Source of the DNA: Sporosarcina sp. Marseille-Q4063
Lineage (GTDB): Bacteria > Bacillota > Bacilli > Bacillales_A > Planococcaceae
Reading direction: 5' to 3'
Assembly: GCF_018309085.1 (NCBI RefSeq)
Contig: NZ_CP070502.1
Location: forward strand, 1,984,001 to 2,048,000
DNA length: 64,000 nt
Part shown: positions 1-8,615 of the stretch, in pieces
Position numbering within the stretch: position 1 is the first letter of the stretch
Layout: each line of letters begins with the position of its first letter
Notes under the pieces: model-generated
What the model was told of the DNA's origin: nothing
The model's input: the letters and a program-made list of their open reading frames with translations, nothing else
Database searches by the model: none
Position numbers and translations under genes: made by a program

Positions 1-539
1 ATAATATCTGAGAATTCTTCGGACTTTTTCGCGAATGTTTCTTTAAGTTTTGCAAGTGCTGGAAGTAATTGCTCTTGTACTGCGATTACTCCCGCAACGT
101 GAAGTGCTGTTGGGAATGTATCATTCGAGCTTTGAGATTTATTCACGTCATCATTTGGGTGAAGACGTTCTTCTTCGTCCCATGCTTTGAGTAATTGGTT
201 GCCGCGGTATGCGATGACTTCGTTGACGTTCATGTTCGACTGCGTACCGGATCCTGTTTGCCACACGACGAGCGGGAAGTTGTCATCTAGTTTTCCTGCG
301 ATAATTTCGTCTGCTGCCGCTGAAATCGCATTCAATTTAGCATCGGAAATGGCACCGTTTGCATGGCTCGCAATCGCTGCTGCTTTTTTCAATTGTGCAA
401 ATGCGCGAATCACGCCAACCGGCATTGTTTCGCCGCCAATTTTAAAGTTTTGTTTACTGCGTTGTGTTTGTGCACCCCATAGTTTGTCCGCTGGAACTTG
501 AATTTCACCAAATGTGTCATGTTCAATACGATAATCCAT
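1..539 (-). CDS. fumC: Class II fumarate hydratase, N-terminal part (cut by window edge)
   Basis: Translating the minus strand from the ATG at 539 gives [16 protein letters not shown] followed by LWGAQTQRS and later a [15 protein letters not shown] segment. These are the N-terminal hallmarks of class II fumarases, which interconvert fumarate and malate in the TCA cycle as a cytosolic tetramer. About 179 residues are present; the rest, including the SS-loop signature, lies left of base 1. A GGCGGA stretch upstream can serve as ribosome binding site. Aspartase (AspA) is a related family, but the N-terminus reads as FumC. It appears to be transcribed alone, since the gene upstream ends in a terminator. 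Confidence 0.93.
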   Translation of the reverse strand, partial: MDYRIEHDTFGEIQVPADKLWGAQTQRSKQNFKIGGETMPVGVIRAFAQLKKAAAIASHANGAISDAKLNAISAAADEIIAGKLDDNFPLVVWQTGSGTQSNMNVNEVIAYRGNQLLKAWDEEERLHPNDDVNKSQSSNDTFPTALHVAGVIAVQEQLLPALAKLKETFAKKSEEFSDI

Positions 540-650
540 CTTTCATCCGCCTTCCGTTATGTATCATTACATTCTTTTCTATTATAACATGACTTTTTAG
601 TATGTTAACTTCATTCAGAGAATGCTTCGAACAAATCACTGTAAATGAAA

Positions 651-688
651 AAATGACTATCAATTCACACACACTTTGATAGTCATTT
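651..688 (-). terminator. Rho-independent terminator of the HD-GYP gene
   Basis: A 13-bp stem (AAATGACTATCAA at 651-663 with its complement at 676-688) lies directly after the HD-GYP stop codon. On the minus strand it is followed by a T-rich run (A-rich at 644-652 on the plus strand). Confidence 0.75.
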
Positions 689-691
689 ATA

Positions 692-1633
692 TTAGTATTC
701 CCATTTATAATTCTTTCTCTTCAAAACCTCGATAAACGCATCGACGATTTTCGGGTTGAATTGCTTTCCCTTTTCGTTAATAAGCTCTTTGATCGCATCT
801 TTAATGGGCAATGCTTTTTTGTAAATGCGATTTGTCGTCATGGCGTCAAAAGCGTCGACCACGGCAACAATCGAAGCTTCAAGTGAAATCTCATCGGCTT
901 TCAGTCCGTAGGGATACCCACTTCCATCAAATCGTTCATGATGTTGCTCGACAATGGTGGCCGCGTCTTTTAACCATTTGACTTTATGTTCACGCATAAT
1001 TTTTGCGCCTTCGATTGTATGTGTTTTCATAATCGCCCACTCGCAAGCTGTCAAATCACCGGGTTTATTTAACACTTCAAGCGGAATTTCACGCTTTCCA
1101 ATATCGTGAAAGTAGGCGCCCCATCTAAGGATACGAAGTTTTTCATTTGGTAATCCTAGGTGTGTCCACACTTCTAGTGAATAATCTTTGATGCGGTTGC
1201 AGTGATTATACGTATATCCATCCAGCGCTTCAATTGCGTCGGCTTCTTCTTGCAGTAATTGTGTTTCAAAAAATTCGGGTTCGAATTCTTCATGGGACGT
1301 TTTAATTAATATGTCGGCATCCGTATTACCGTATAAAAAAATCGTGTTTTCATAAAGAGAAGCATCAATCGTTTCCCCGATTTTCAATTGGCGACTCTTG
1401 CCGTCATACCGCATTTCAACTACACCGTTTAATAAGGTGTATGTTTCAATGATAGAATCAGTTGCATTTTTACTATGTTGAACCCACAGGACGTTGTCTT
1501 TTTGCAATGAATAAAGGGCATTTGATAAACCCTGCCATCTGCCATATAAGATTACATCTGCATAGCCGAGGTGTAAGGTTGGATACCCATTTTGGGTGTA
1601 ATATGATTTATTTTGCAACAACTTCTTGAACAT
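692..1633 (-). CDS. HD-GYP-type phosphohydrolase with cupin-like N-terminal domain
   Basis: The 313-residue protein has an HD domain with HDIGK at 176-180 and HHERFDGSGYP at 231-241. These motifs mark HD-GYP proteins, metal-dependent phosphodiesterases that often degrade cyclic di-GMP. Residues 1-125 are strand-rich, with a TLLNGVVEMRYDG-like segment resembling a cupin or cyclic-nucleotide-binding fold, which could sense a ligand; that part is inference. No membrane helix is seen, so it should be cytosolic. It is a single-gene unit with its own terminator. Substrate specificity cannot be read from the sequence. Confidence 0.82.
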   Translation of the reverse strand: MFKKLLQNKSYYTQNGYPTLHLGYADVILYGRWQGLSNALYSLQKDNVLWVQHSKNATDSIIETYTLLNGVVEMRYDGKSRQLKIGETIDASLYENTIFLYGNTDADILIKTSHEEFEPEFFETQLLQEEADAIEALDGYTYNHCNRIKDYSLEVWTHLGLPNEKLRILRWGAYFHDIGKREIPLEVLNKPGDLTACEWAIMKTHTIEGAKIMREHKVKWLKDAATIVEQHHERFDGSGYPYGLKADEISLEASIVAVVDAFDAMTTNRIYKKALPIKDAIKELINEKGKQFNPKIVDAFIEVLKRKNYKWEY

Positions 1634-1749
1634 CTCCTGCAGATTTTGACGTATCTTATCGAATTATGCTTACCCCTTATTTATTATAACAAGTGTAAGT
1701 TGGAATTCATACGATAACTTCTGCATTTGATTGACAGTTTACGATTTTA

Positions 1750-3060
1750 TCATAATTCAGTTCTCAATGCGTTTATCACGTCAATTTTTGTCGCTTTTCG
1801 TGCTGGACGCCATCCAGAAATCATTGCAACGCCAATACTGATGGTAGAAGCGATAACGACGAGTTGCCATGGGATAATTGAAAATTTGACCTGCATGTCC
1901 CCGAAGTCTTCTTCCCCTAAAGCCGCTGTAACGATAATCGGAAGTACGAAGTTTGCGATAATGCTGACACCGTATGAAATCACGATGGCAAGGAATGTAC
2001 CTAATATCCCGATCCACGCACTCTCCATTAGGAATAGACGTTGGATTAATTTCGGATTGGCCCCAATCGCTTTCATGACGCCAATTTCACGAGTTCGTTC
2101 CGTCACCGCCATGGTCATTGTGTTGAAGATCCCGATTGATGAAATTAAGATTGCAATTGTTCCTACGAAAATAAGCCCTGCTTTTAAAGCAAAAAAGAAT
2201 ACGTCGAGTTGATCTAACTCTTCCGTAACGGAATATACACTATGTCCTTGGTCTTTTAGCGTTTTTGTAATGGCTTTTACGTTTTCCAAGTTATCGGCGT
2301 AGACCATTACATTATTATAAAATAAATGCATGGCATCTGGATGGTCGTCTAGCTCTACTTCTGAGTTTGCGGTATAGATTTGGTTGATCGTTGGAATGAG
2401 TGATGCATTTGTATAGATGTTTTGATCGGTAAACCAGTCTCTAGCAGGTGGTGTCGCGACACCGACGATTGTTAGTTTCAGTTCGTCCTTTTCGAACATT
2501 TTACCATCAAAATCGCCTAATCGGACTGTAAATTGTTCACCGATTAATTTCCCTTCATAGCCCTTGAAACCTTCTTCCCCTTCTTCGACTTCGACTTCGC
2601 CATTCGCCTCTTCTTCTGTGAGTAGAAATTGACCAAAATGGCTGCCGACAACAACTTCATTCGGATTTTCGGGCAATCTTCCTTCAGCAAGTTTAAATCC
2701 TACTTTTCCCTCTTCAATAAAATCGGTCGCTATAACACCGTTATGGCCTGTCATGTTTTTAAAGATAGTTTCTGTTTGCCCATTGAATTCTTGTCGATTA
2801 ACTACCGCATTTACATGGTCGATTGTTTTAAATTCATTGGCTAATTCCTGCGACATCTCACTGGCGTGCACTTGAATTTCGGTTACTTTTCGATCTGATA
2901 AAATTTCTTTGGTGATTGTGTCGTGAATTCCAAATCCGACTGAGGCGAGCACGATTAGAAATGCTGTCCCCATTGTTGCGGCAAGAACCGTCATAAACAC
3001 GCGTAATTTATTCTTTGAAATATGTTGTCGAACAAAATCAATCTGATCTTTAAATTGCAT
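1750..3060 (-). CDS. ABC transporter permease, MacB/FtsX type
   Basis: The 436-residue membrane protein has one N-terminal helix (about residues 17-45), a large extracytoplasmic MacB-type periplasmic core domain (about 50-280), and a C-terminal FtsX domain with three helices that contains TRTREIGVMKAIGA. This is the layout of type VII (MacB/LolCDE-like) permeases, which act as mechanotransmitters for export of peptides, lipoproteins or antibiotics rather than as pores. Its start overlaps the end of the ATPase gene by 11 bp, so the two are translationally coupled. The substrate is unknown. Confidence 0.9.
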   Translation of the reverse strand: MQFKDQIDFVRQHISKNKLRVFMTVLAATMGTAFLIVLASVGFGIHDTITKEILSDRKVTEIQVHASEMSQELANEFKTIDHVNAVVNRQEFNGQTETIFKNMTGHNGVIATDFIEEGKVGFKLAEGRLPENPNEVVVGSHFGQFLLTEEEANGEVEVEEGEEGFKGYEGKLIGEQFTVRLGDFDGKMFEKDELKLTIVGVATPPARDWFTDQNIYTNASLIPTINQIYTANSEVELDDHPDAMHLFYNNVMVYADNLENVKAITKTLKDQGHSVYSVTEELDQLDVFFFALKAGLIFVGTIAILISSIGIFNTMTMAVTERTREIGVMKAIGANPKLIQRLFLMESAWIGILGTFLAIVISYGVSIIANFVLPIIVTAALGEEDFGDMQVKFSIIPWQLVVIASTISIGVAMISGWRPARKATKIDVINALRTEL

Positions 3061-3748
3061 GTTGAACGACTCCTTCCGTTAATTCGCCGTCGTGCATGGT
3101 ATAAACTCGGTTCGCTGTTTGCGCAACTTCATCGTCGTGAGTAATGATGACAAATGTGATGCCGCGGTTTTTATTCAGTGATTGAATGAGTAATAGAATT
3201 TCTTGTTCTGTTTCAGAATCGAGGCTTCCGGTTGGCTCATCCGCCAAGATGATAGGTGGATCTGTGATAAGAGCACGCGCGATACTGACCCGTTGTTGCT
3301 GACCTCCAGATAATTCGTTTGGATAATGGTCTTGGACTTCTGTTAGGCCAACGTATTTCATTAATGTTTTCACTTTTTCTTTGCGTTCCGCCCTTTCAAT
3401 TCCTTTAAGCTTTAGCGGTAATTCAACATTTTCAAATGCATTTAAACCAGGCATGAGTTGAAAGTTTTGAAAGATAAACCCATAATTGTTCAGTCTGAAT
3501 TCTGCATTGTCCGCTTCATTGAAAATAGACGTTTCAATGCCGTTCACTTTAATCTCTCCGCTTTCCGGTGTCATGAATCCCGCGAGTATATGTAAGAGCG
3601 TCGATTTCCCCGAACCACTTTTCCCTACAATTGAAACAATCTCACCATCATTGACATCGAAATTCACATCTCTTAATACCGGAATATGTTTCTCTTTTCC
3701 TTTTTTACCGATTTTGAATGAATGATTTAATCCTTTGACCGTAATCAT
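3050..3748 (-). CDS. ABC transporter ATP-binding protein, LolD/MacB type
   Basis: The 232-residue ATPase has Walker [10 protein letters not shown], the Q-loop in [20 protein letters not shown], the signature LSGGQQQR and Walker [12 protein letters not shown]. The DEPTGSLD extension is typical of the MacB/LolD/FtsE group, which pairs with FtsX-type permeases such as the gene that overlaps its 3' end. A good ribosome binding site (GGAGGGGAAA) precedes the ATG at 3748. No two-component system lies next to it, although its promoter carries a paired direct repeat that looks like a response-regulator site. Confidence 0.92.
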   Translation of the reverse strand: MITVKGLNHSFKIGKKGKEKHIPVLRDVNFDVNDGEIVSIVGKSGSGKSTLLHILAGFMTPESGEIKVNGIETSIFNEADNAEFRLNNYGFIFQNFQLMPGLNAFENVELPLKLKGIERAERKEKVKTLMKYVGLTEVQDHYPNELSGGQQQRVSIARALITDPPIILADEPTGSLDSETEQEILLLIQSLNKNRGITFVIITHDDEVAQTANRVYTMHDGELTEGVVQHAI

Positions 3749-3777
3749 ATTTTCCCCTCCATCTGATACTGGTTTTA

Positions 3778-3836
3778 ATTATAGAGGATTGTTCTTAAGG
3801 TTGTGTGAGGAAAAAAATGAAGAAATTCTTAAGGTT
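3778..3836 (-). promoter_or_regulatory. Promoter with paired TTCTTAAGGTT repeats upstream of the ABC exporter
   Basis: On the minus strand a TATAAT (3783-3778) lies about 30 bp before the ATPase gene. The 11-bp direct repeat TTCTTAAGGTT (plus-strand sense) occurs exactly at 3792-3802 and 3826-3836, 34 bp or about three helical turns apart. The proximal copy covers the position of a poor -35 hexamer. This layout fits activation by an OmpR-family response regulator bound on one face of the DNA. The regulator is not in the window. Confidence 0.5.
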
Positions 3837-3879
3837 TTTACTTTAAAAGCAGATTGGGAGTGGAGCCGCGACTTCGGAT

Positions 3880-4086
3880 GCGTTTTATTCCCGTAACGGT
3901 GGCGAGACTAGTTTTATTCCCGTAACGGTCCCGGTTGCTCCCGTTGCGCACGTGGTTGTTCCCGTAACGAGGTCGTTTATTCCCGTAACGGCGGCGACAC
4001 CAGTTTTATTCCCGTAACGGTCCCGGTTGCTCCCGTTGCGCACGTGGTTATTCCCGTTGCGTGGTGGTTTGTTCCCGTAACGGTTC
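3880..4086. repeat. GC-rich array of TCCCGTAACG / TCCCGTTGCG units
   Basis: Nine copies of a TCCCGT(AA/TG)CG core occur within about 200 bp, starting near 3888, 3918, 3939, 3959, 3980, 4009, 4031, 4051 and 4072. They are built into a higher-order repeat: the 48-bp block 3910-3957 recurs base for base at 4002-4049, a 92-bp period. Base composition is clearly richer in GC than the neighbouring genes. The array fills the intergenic space between the ABC exporter and the floT terminator. No protein-like frame is convincing here. Function unknown. Confidence 0.85.
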
Positions 4087-4120
4087 TGGGAACAACTATC
4101 AAGCTTCCTTCAACCAATAT

Positions 4121-4153
4121 AAAAACGGAACCCAATTTTCTGGGTTCCGTTTT
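4121..4153 (-). terminator. Terminator of the yuaF-floT operon
   Basis: A 13-bp perfect stem (AAAACGGAACCCA at 4122-4134, complement at 4141-4153) with a 6-base loop lies just after the floT stop codon. On the minus strand it ends in a short T run. Confidence 0.85.
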
Positions 4154-4164
4154 CGATCAAGCTA

Positions 4165-5703
4165 TCACTCTTCCGTTTTTACAGTGTCAGTTTCGACCGA
4201 GTCGCCGTTTTGTACGGCGTGTGTTAGTTGGTCGATGCTTGGGCGCAGATTGTGTTTGCCTGCGTAGCTTTCTAGCATTTCTTTGACGTCGATGCCTGAA
4301 GTGGCTTTTAATGTTTCTTGGAGTGTTGACATTAAATCGGTTGCGTATGATGTTACTTTATTCGCACCGCCGCCTTCTCCGCCACCTGTATCAACAACTG
4401 TAATTTTGTCGATGTTTGAAAGCGGGCTTGCAATTTGTTTCGCGTACTCAGGAATCATTTCAATAACCATATCAAGCATAGCTGCCTGGCCGTATTGTTC
4501 GAACGCTTCTGCGATTTTGCGTTTCGCTTCGGCTTCCGCGAGACCTTTCAGGCGGATAATATCTGCTTCAGATTCACCTTGTGCACGTTGAGAATCGGCT
4601 CTCGCCTGACCATCAAGACGAACTTTTTCCGCGTCAGCTGTAGCTCTAGCTTCAATACTATATTTCTCGGCATCTGCTTCAGCCATTTGTCTAGATTTTG
4701 CAGCTGCTGCATTTTGCTCGATTGCGTAACGATCAGCGTCCGCTTTCTTCTTAACTTCAGAATCGTATTGCTTCTCGCGACGCAAGATTTCATTCTCTTC
4801 AAGTTCGATTTGTTTTTGACGCTCGATGATTTGGATTTGCATTTCTTGCTCCATAACTTCTTGCTTGGAACGAGCAGATTGCAATTCGTATGCCTGGTCC
4901 GCTTGTGCTTTTGCGCGGTCTTGCTCAAGCCGATATTCCGCAACTTTTAACTGATTCTCTTTTTCTGCTTCTGCAATTTCAGTTGCGCGTTCAAGCTCTG
5001 CTTTTTGAGCTTCTTTGGATGCTTCCGCATTTTTAATACGCGTTTCTTTTTCTGCTTCAACTGTTGCAATATCTGCATCACGTTTTACTTGCGCAATACG
5101 CGGTTTTCCGAGTGAATCAAGGTAGCCGTTCTTATCGCGAACGTCTTTTATTGTAAATGAAACGATGATAAGTCCCATTTTGGAAAGATCCTGTGATGCG
5201 ACCCGTTGTACTTCCTGGGAGAACATATCACGGTTTTTATAAATTTCCTCGACAGTCATTGATCCTAAAATCGATCTCAAGTGACCCTCTAGCACTTCTT
5301 TTGCTTCATTTTCACGATCTTCTTTTGATTTCCCCAAAAACTGTTCTGCTGCTGTTGCAATTTCAGTAATCGATCCGCCGATTTTAATAATCGCTGTTCC
5401 GTCGGCCATTACTGGAACTCCTTGCTCCGTATAGACTTCAGGCGTTGTTACTTCAAGCTTACTTGATAAGAGACTTAGTGGTTTAGCTTGTTGAAAAATC
5501 GGAAATACAAATGTACCTCCGCCACGGATGATTTTTACCCGGTTTCCTGAATCGTCTTTATGTACATTTTTGGTCCCCAGGTAACTTCCTGTTACGATAA
5601 GCGCTTCGTCTGGGCCAACTGTTTTGTATTTTGAAATGTACACAAGAATGACTGCCAATAAAACAAATGCGACAACTCCAATTGCTAACCAAATTCCTGG
5701 CAT
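4165..5703 (-). CDS. floT: Flotillin-like protein FloT (YuaG)
   Basis: The 512-residue protein starts with a hydrophobic membrane-inserting segment (about 3-25), followed by an SPFH/PHB domain (about 30-200) and a long coiled coil rich in EA, AE and KA repeats (about 200-390) ending in a Gly-rich linker. Length and order match Bacillus subtilis FloT (about 509 residues), a scaffold of functional membrane microdomains that affects signalling and membrane fluidity. It follows the NfeD-like gene by 21 bp, as in the B. subtilis yuaF-floT operon, with a good ribosome binding site (GGGGGAAA). The yuaI acetyltransferase gene found downstream in B. subtilis is absent here. Confidence 0.95.
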   Translation of the reverse strand: MPGIWLAIGVVAFVLLAVILVYISKYKTVGPDEALIVTGSYLGTKNVHKDDSGNRVKIIRGGGTFVFPIFQQAKPLSLLSSKLEVTTPEVYTEQGVPVMADGTAIIKIGGSITEIATAAEQFLGKSKEDRENEAKEVLEGHLRSILGSMTVEEIYKNRDMFSQEVQRVASQDLSKMGLIIVSFTIKDVRDKNGYLDSLGKPRIAQVKRDADIATVEAEKETRIKNAEASKEAQKAELERATEIAEAEKENQLKVAEYRLEQDRAKAQADQAYELQSARSKQEVMEQEMQIQIIERQKQIELEENEILRREKQYDSEVKKKADADRYAIEQNAAAAKSRQMAEADAEKYSIEARATADAEKVRLDGQARADSQRAQGESEADIIRLKGLAEAEAKRKIAEAFEQYGQAAMLDMVIEMIPEYAKQIASPLSNIDKITVVDTGGGEGGGANKVTSYATDLMSTLQETLKATSGIDVKEMLESYAGKHNLRPSIDQLTHAVQNGDSVETDTVKTEE

Positions 5704-5724
5704 GGTGTTTCCCCCTTTTAGTTT

Positions 5725-6261
5725 TTAATCTGCGAAACGGAATGGTTCATATTCTTTTACAATAAGCGTGCTTTCTTTCACATCAATTACAAGCACTTCT
5801 TTCCCGTAATCGATGGCACTGTTTTCATAACCAGAAGCACGTTTTGATATAAGTCCATTCACTGTTTCAATGACGACCTCACCGAATCCATCTACTGGCA
5901 CGGGCACAATAACTCTACCGACTTGCCCAGTTAATGAAGCTTCCGTGTAGGCAAGCGATACCTCTGCTGATGAAAGCGGAAGTAAAACAAAAAAGTAAAG
6001 TAGTAAATCAAGTACAAAGGCGATGGCTAAAGCTACAATTATAATGATGCCACTGTTCCAGTCCACGGCGAGTTCCAAAATATATCCGGAAGCAGCCGTA
6101 AATGTTAAAAATGAAAGCACAACCGCTGGATCCAAAAATGGACTTGCTTCACCGATTCCTTCTGCGACGTCACTAAAAAAGACGTAAATAATTGTAATGA
6201 GACCTAAAATGATTAACGCGTACAAGTAAAATTGCACGATTGGCAAACCAAATAGCTCCAT
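5725..6261 (-). CDS. yuaF: NfeD-like membrane protein YuaF, flotillin partner
   Basis: The protein has an N-terminal helix (VQFYLYALIILGLITIIYV), two more hydrophobic segments (about 45-65 and 73-100), and a soluble C-terminal OB-fold (about 115-178) with the TGQVGRVIVPVPVDGFGEV pattern of NfeD proteins. This short, protease-less NfeD class is encoded with flotillins and works with FloT in membrane microdomains. I chose the ATG at 6261 because AAAGGGGTG lies 8 bases before it; an in-frame GTG at 6270 overlaps that site. The operon is headed by a sigma-W promoter. Confidence 0.92.
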   Translation of the reverse strand: MELFGLPIVQFYLYALIILGLITIIYVFFSDVAEGIGEASPFLDPAVVLSFLTFTAASGYILELAVDWNSGIIIIVALAIAFVLDLLLYFFVLLPLSSAEVSLAYTEASLTGQVGRVIVPVPVDGFGEVVIETVNGLISKRASGYENSAIDYGKEVLVIDVKESTLIVKEYEPFRFAD

Positions 6262-6305
6262 TTTCCACACCCCTTTACCCTACTATACTCTTCATCAACT
6301 ATAGA

Positions 6306-6331
6306 TACGTATGAAGTTGGCGAAAGTTTCA
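6306..6331 (-). promoter_or_regulatory. Sigma-W promoter of yuaF-floT
   Basis: On the minus strand TGAAAC (6331-6326) is followed after exactly 16 bases by CGTA (6309-6306). This is the full consensus for the extracytoplasmic function factor sigma-W (TGAAAC-N16-CGTA). The B. subtilis yuaF operon is a known sigma-W target in the cell-envelope stress and antimicrobial peptide regulon, so the match is expected. Confidence 0.9.
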
Positions 6332-6387
6332 AATTACAGAAGTTTTATTTTAAATAATCTAGTTTTTAAAAAATAACTCTGCTAATG

Positions 6388-6416
6388 TTTTGATTTGCCA
6401 GTTTTATTGTTATAAT
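6388..6416 (+). promoter_or_regulatory. Candidate sigma-A promoter for the DUF47-pit operon
   Basis: A perfect TATAAT at 6411-6416 has a TTTTGA hexamer 17 bases upstream (6388-6393). It lies about 45 bp before the DUF47 start codon. The -35 is weak, so this is only a candidate. Confidence 0.5.
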
Positions 6417-6463
6417 TGAGCTGTACATAATTAAATTCCGATAACACGGATGGAGGCTTTGAA

Positions 6464-7084
6464 ATGTTTAGTCTACGAAAAACAGATCCATTTTTCACGG
6501 CTTTATTGGCAATCGCGGAGCATGTGCAAGAAGCAGTTCACTACGCGCATGATTTCAAAATAAATAATGCTGCGGATTTGAAAGAAGTAAGTATTAAACT
6601 TAAAAATTATGAGAGATCGGGCGACGATTTAGTCTATGAGTTGACGACGAAGCTCAACACATCGTTCATGACACCTATTGAGCGTGATGATATTTTACAT
6701 CTTTCCATCAGAATGGATGATATTCTCGATGGGATTGAGCACTTTGCTGCGCATCTTGAAATGTTTTCGTTAATAGATATTGATGAATATGTTCACTCGT
6801 TCATGGAAAATATCGTCAAAAGTACGGATGAAATCGTCAAAGCGCTAGAATTACTTTCAAAAAGAAAATTAGTCGAAATGAGAGAACATGCCATTACGAT
6901 TAAAAGATTGGAAAGTATTTGTGATGACATTTACCGAACTTCTATAAAACAACTTTTCATCACTGAAAAAGATCCAATTCGAATCATCCAATTTAAAGAT
7001 ATATATGAACAACTTGAAGATATTGCGGATTATTGTGAAGATGTTGCGAACACAATTGAGGCAATTATTATGCGTAACGCGTAA
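6464..7084 (+). CDS. DUF47 / PhoU-like accessory protein of the Pit transporter
   Basis: The 206-residue, helix-rich soluble protein starts MFSLRKTDPFF and contains ERDDILHLSIRMDDILDGIEH and EQLEDIADYCEDVANTIEA. These acidic helices are typical of DUF47 (YkaA-type) proteins, which share the PhoU metal-binding fold. In many bacteria the gene sits directly before a pit gene, as here (11-bp gap), and is thought to modulate low-affinity phosphate uptake. The ribosome binding site is GGAGG. B. subtilis YkaA is the nearest named relative I recognise. Confidence 0.88.
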   Translation: MFSLRKTDPFFTALLAIAEHVQEAVHYAHDFKINNAADLKEVSIKLKNYERSGDDLVYELTTKLNTSFMTPIERDDILHLSIRMDDILDGIEHFAAHLEMFSLIDIDEYVHSFMENIVKSTDEIVKALELLSKRKLVEMREHAITIKRLESICDDIYRTSIKQLFITEKDPIRIIQFKDIYEQLEDIADYCEDVANTIEAIIMRNA

Positions 7085-7095
7085 GGGGGAACCAA

Positions 7096-8094
7096 ATGAC
7101 TACCATACTGGTCCTTACAATACTCGTCGTCATTTTTGCATTGGCATTCGACTTTATTAATGGATTCCATGACACGGCAAACGCAATCGCAACTTCTGTT
7201 TCGACTCGCGCGTTGAGACCGCGAACAGCTGTTTATATGGCGGCAATTATGAACTTTATCGGAGCCTTAACATTTACCGGCGTTGCCAAAACAATTTCCA
7301 AAGACATTGTTGATCCATTCGTTCTTGATAATGGAGCACTCGTTATTTTAGCAGCGCTCACGGCGGCGATCGCTTGGAACCTGATTACTTGGTATTTTGG
7401 AATTCCGTCGAGTTCCTCACACGCATTGATCGGTTCGATTGCTGGAGCTGCAATCGCCGCTGCAGGATTCGGTATTTTAAATTACAGAGGTTTCGGTAAA
7501 ATTTTACAGGCACTTCTTATTTCGCCGTTTATCGCTTTATTCGTTGGATTCTTAATGATGTCGCTATTCAAGGTATTATTGAAAAACAGAAACTTATTCA
7601 CGGCGAATACTCGAATTCGTTATTTACAAATCGGGACGGCTGCCCTTCAAGCATTCACTCACGGAACAAATGATGCGCAAAAAGCGATGGGGATCATTAC
7701 AATGGCCCTTATCGCAGGTGGATTGCAAGCAGGCGACGATATTCAACTATGGGTCCGGGTTTCTGCGGCGGCAGCGATGGGACTGGGAACTTCCGTTGGT
7801 GGTTATAAAATTATAAAAACAGTCGGCACTAAAATCATGAAGATCCGCCCAGTGAACGGAGCCGCCGCTGATTTATCTTCGGCCGGAATTATTTTCGCTG
7901 CTACGCTTCTACATTTGCCAGTAAGTACGACGCACGTTATTTCTTCCGCTATCATGGGAGTTGGAACGGCGCAACGGGTGCGCGGAGTTAACTGGGGCGT
8001 GGCACAAAGAATCGTTTTAACATGGATTATTACGTTGCCGATTTCAGCATTACTTGCAGCAATTGTTTATAAAGTACTCGCATTGTTTTTATAA
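7096..8094 (+). CDS. pit: Low-affinity inorganic phosphate transporter, Pit family
   Basis: The 332-residue membrane protein has about ten hydrophobic segments. It carries two inverted copies of the Pit signature: DFINGFHDTANAIATSV near the N-terminus and FTHGTNDAQKAMG in the middle, with GIPSSSSHALIGSI and PVSTTHVISSAI motifs. Pit carriers import phosphate, usually as a divalent metal-phosphate complex, driven by protons. It is co-transcribed with the preceding DUF47 gene and has a GGGGGA ribosome binding site. No Pho box is obvious in front of the operon. Confidence 0.94.
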   Translation: MTTILVLTILVVIFALAFDFINGFHDTANAIATSVSTRALRPRTAVYMAAIMNFIGALTFTGVAKTISKDIVDPFVLDNGALVILAALTAAIAWNLITWYFGIPSSSSHALIGSIAGAAIAAAGFGILNYRGFGKILQALLISPFIALFVGFLMMSLFKVLLKNRNLFTANTRIRYLQIGTAALQAFTHGTNDAQKAMGIITMALIAGGLQAGDDIQLWVRVSAAAAMGLGTSVGGYKIIKTVGTKIMKIRPVNGAAADLSSAGIIFAATLLHLPVSTTHVISSAIMGVGTAQRVRGVNWGVAQRIVLTWIITLPISALLAAIVYKVLALFL

Positions 8095-8108
8095 CTTAAA
8101 CATTTCCC

Positions 8109-8137
8109 TTGCATTCTGCGAATATCCCTGTTATGAT
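8109..8137 (+). promoter_or_regulatory. Sigma-A promoter of the cold shock gene
   Basis: TTGCAT (8109-8114) and TATGAT (8132-8137) are 17 bases apart, a good vegetative promoter. The start codon is about 120 bp further on, so the mRNA has the long 5' leader typical of cold shock genes. The leader contains a TTGTTCGACAACATGATG stretch that can fold. Confidence 0.75.
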
Positions 8138-8256
8138 AAAGAAGAATTATTTTTGTTCGACAACATGATGGTCTCGAAAAATCTTGACCGCTTCAAGACT
8201 TGAGCAAGGATAGTAACACAATGTGTGTAAATATTACACACGAGGAGGAAACAAAC

Positions 8257-8457
8257 ATGGAACAAGGTAAAGTAAAATGGTTTAACGCAGAAAAAGGTTT
8301 TGGATTCATCGAACGTGAAGATGGCGACGACGTATTCGTACATTTCTCAGCTATCCAAGGCGAAGGATTCAAGTCTCTTGAAGAAGGCCAAGACGTGACT
8401 TTCGAAATCGAGCAAGGCGAACGTGGACTTCAAGCTTCAAACGTTGAAAAAAACTAA
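8257..8457 (+). CDS. csp: Cold shock protein, CspA/CspB family
   Basis: The 66-residue protein [19 protein letters not shown] carries the RNP1 motif (KGFGFIE) and RNP2 motif (DVFVHF) of cold shock domain RNA chaperones, which melt mRNA structure and aid translation at low temperature. I start at the ATG at 8257 because GAGGAGG lies 7 bases before it; the open frame continues upstream to 8200 without a site. It is a single-gene unit with its own promoter and terminator. Confidence 0.96.
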   Translation: MEQGKVKWFNAEKGFGFIEREDGDDVFVHFSAIQGEGFKSLEEGQDVTFEIEQGERGLQASNVEKN

Positions 8458-8473
8458 TTTGAACTAACCATTC

Positions 8474-8507
8474 AAAAGCCATTCCCTTAGGGGAATGGCT
8501 TTTTTCT
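8474..8507 (+). terminator. Terminator of the cold shock gene
   Basis: A 13-bp stem (AAAAGCCATTCCC at 8474-8486, complement at 8491-8503) with a 4-base loop is followed by T residues. Confidence 0.92.
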
Positions 8508-8615
8508 TTGTTTATTTTTGAGCAATGCACAACTTTTAAAAAAGACATTCCAGACTTTATCCGTTATTATTATAGAAGTATAGAATTCTATTTCCATATG
8601 GAAGGATTGACTACT

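Noticed and set aside
3880..4086. Repeat array as a CRISPR array
   Set aside because: Units are about 10-14 bp with 7-18 bp gaps, the gaps are repeated as well (92-bp period), and no cas gene is nearby.
4044..4286. Plus-strand open frames in the repeat array and over the floT 3' end
   Set aside because: They run through the TCCCGTAACG repeats and antisense to floT, have no ribosome binding site, and the protein sequence is repeat-derived.
8508..8615. N-terminal extension of the MMPL protein from the ATG at 8508
   Set aside because: It starts at the edge of the csp terminator and has no ribosome site; the TTG at 8616 has GGAAGGA at good spacing and begins with a normal first helix region.
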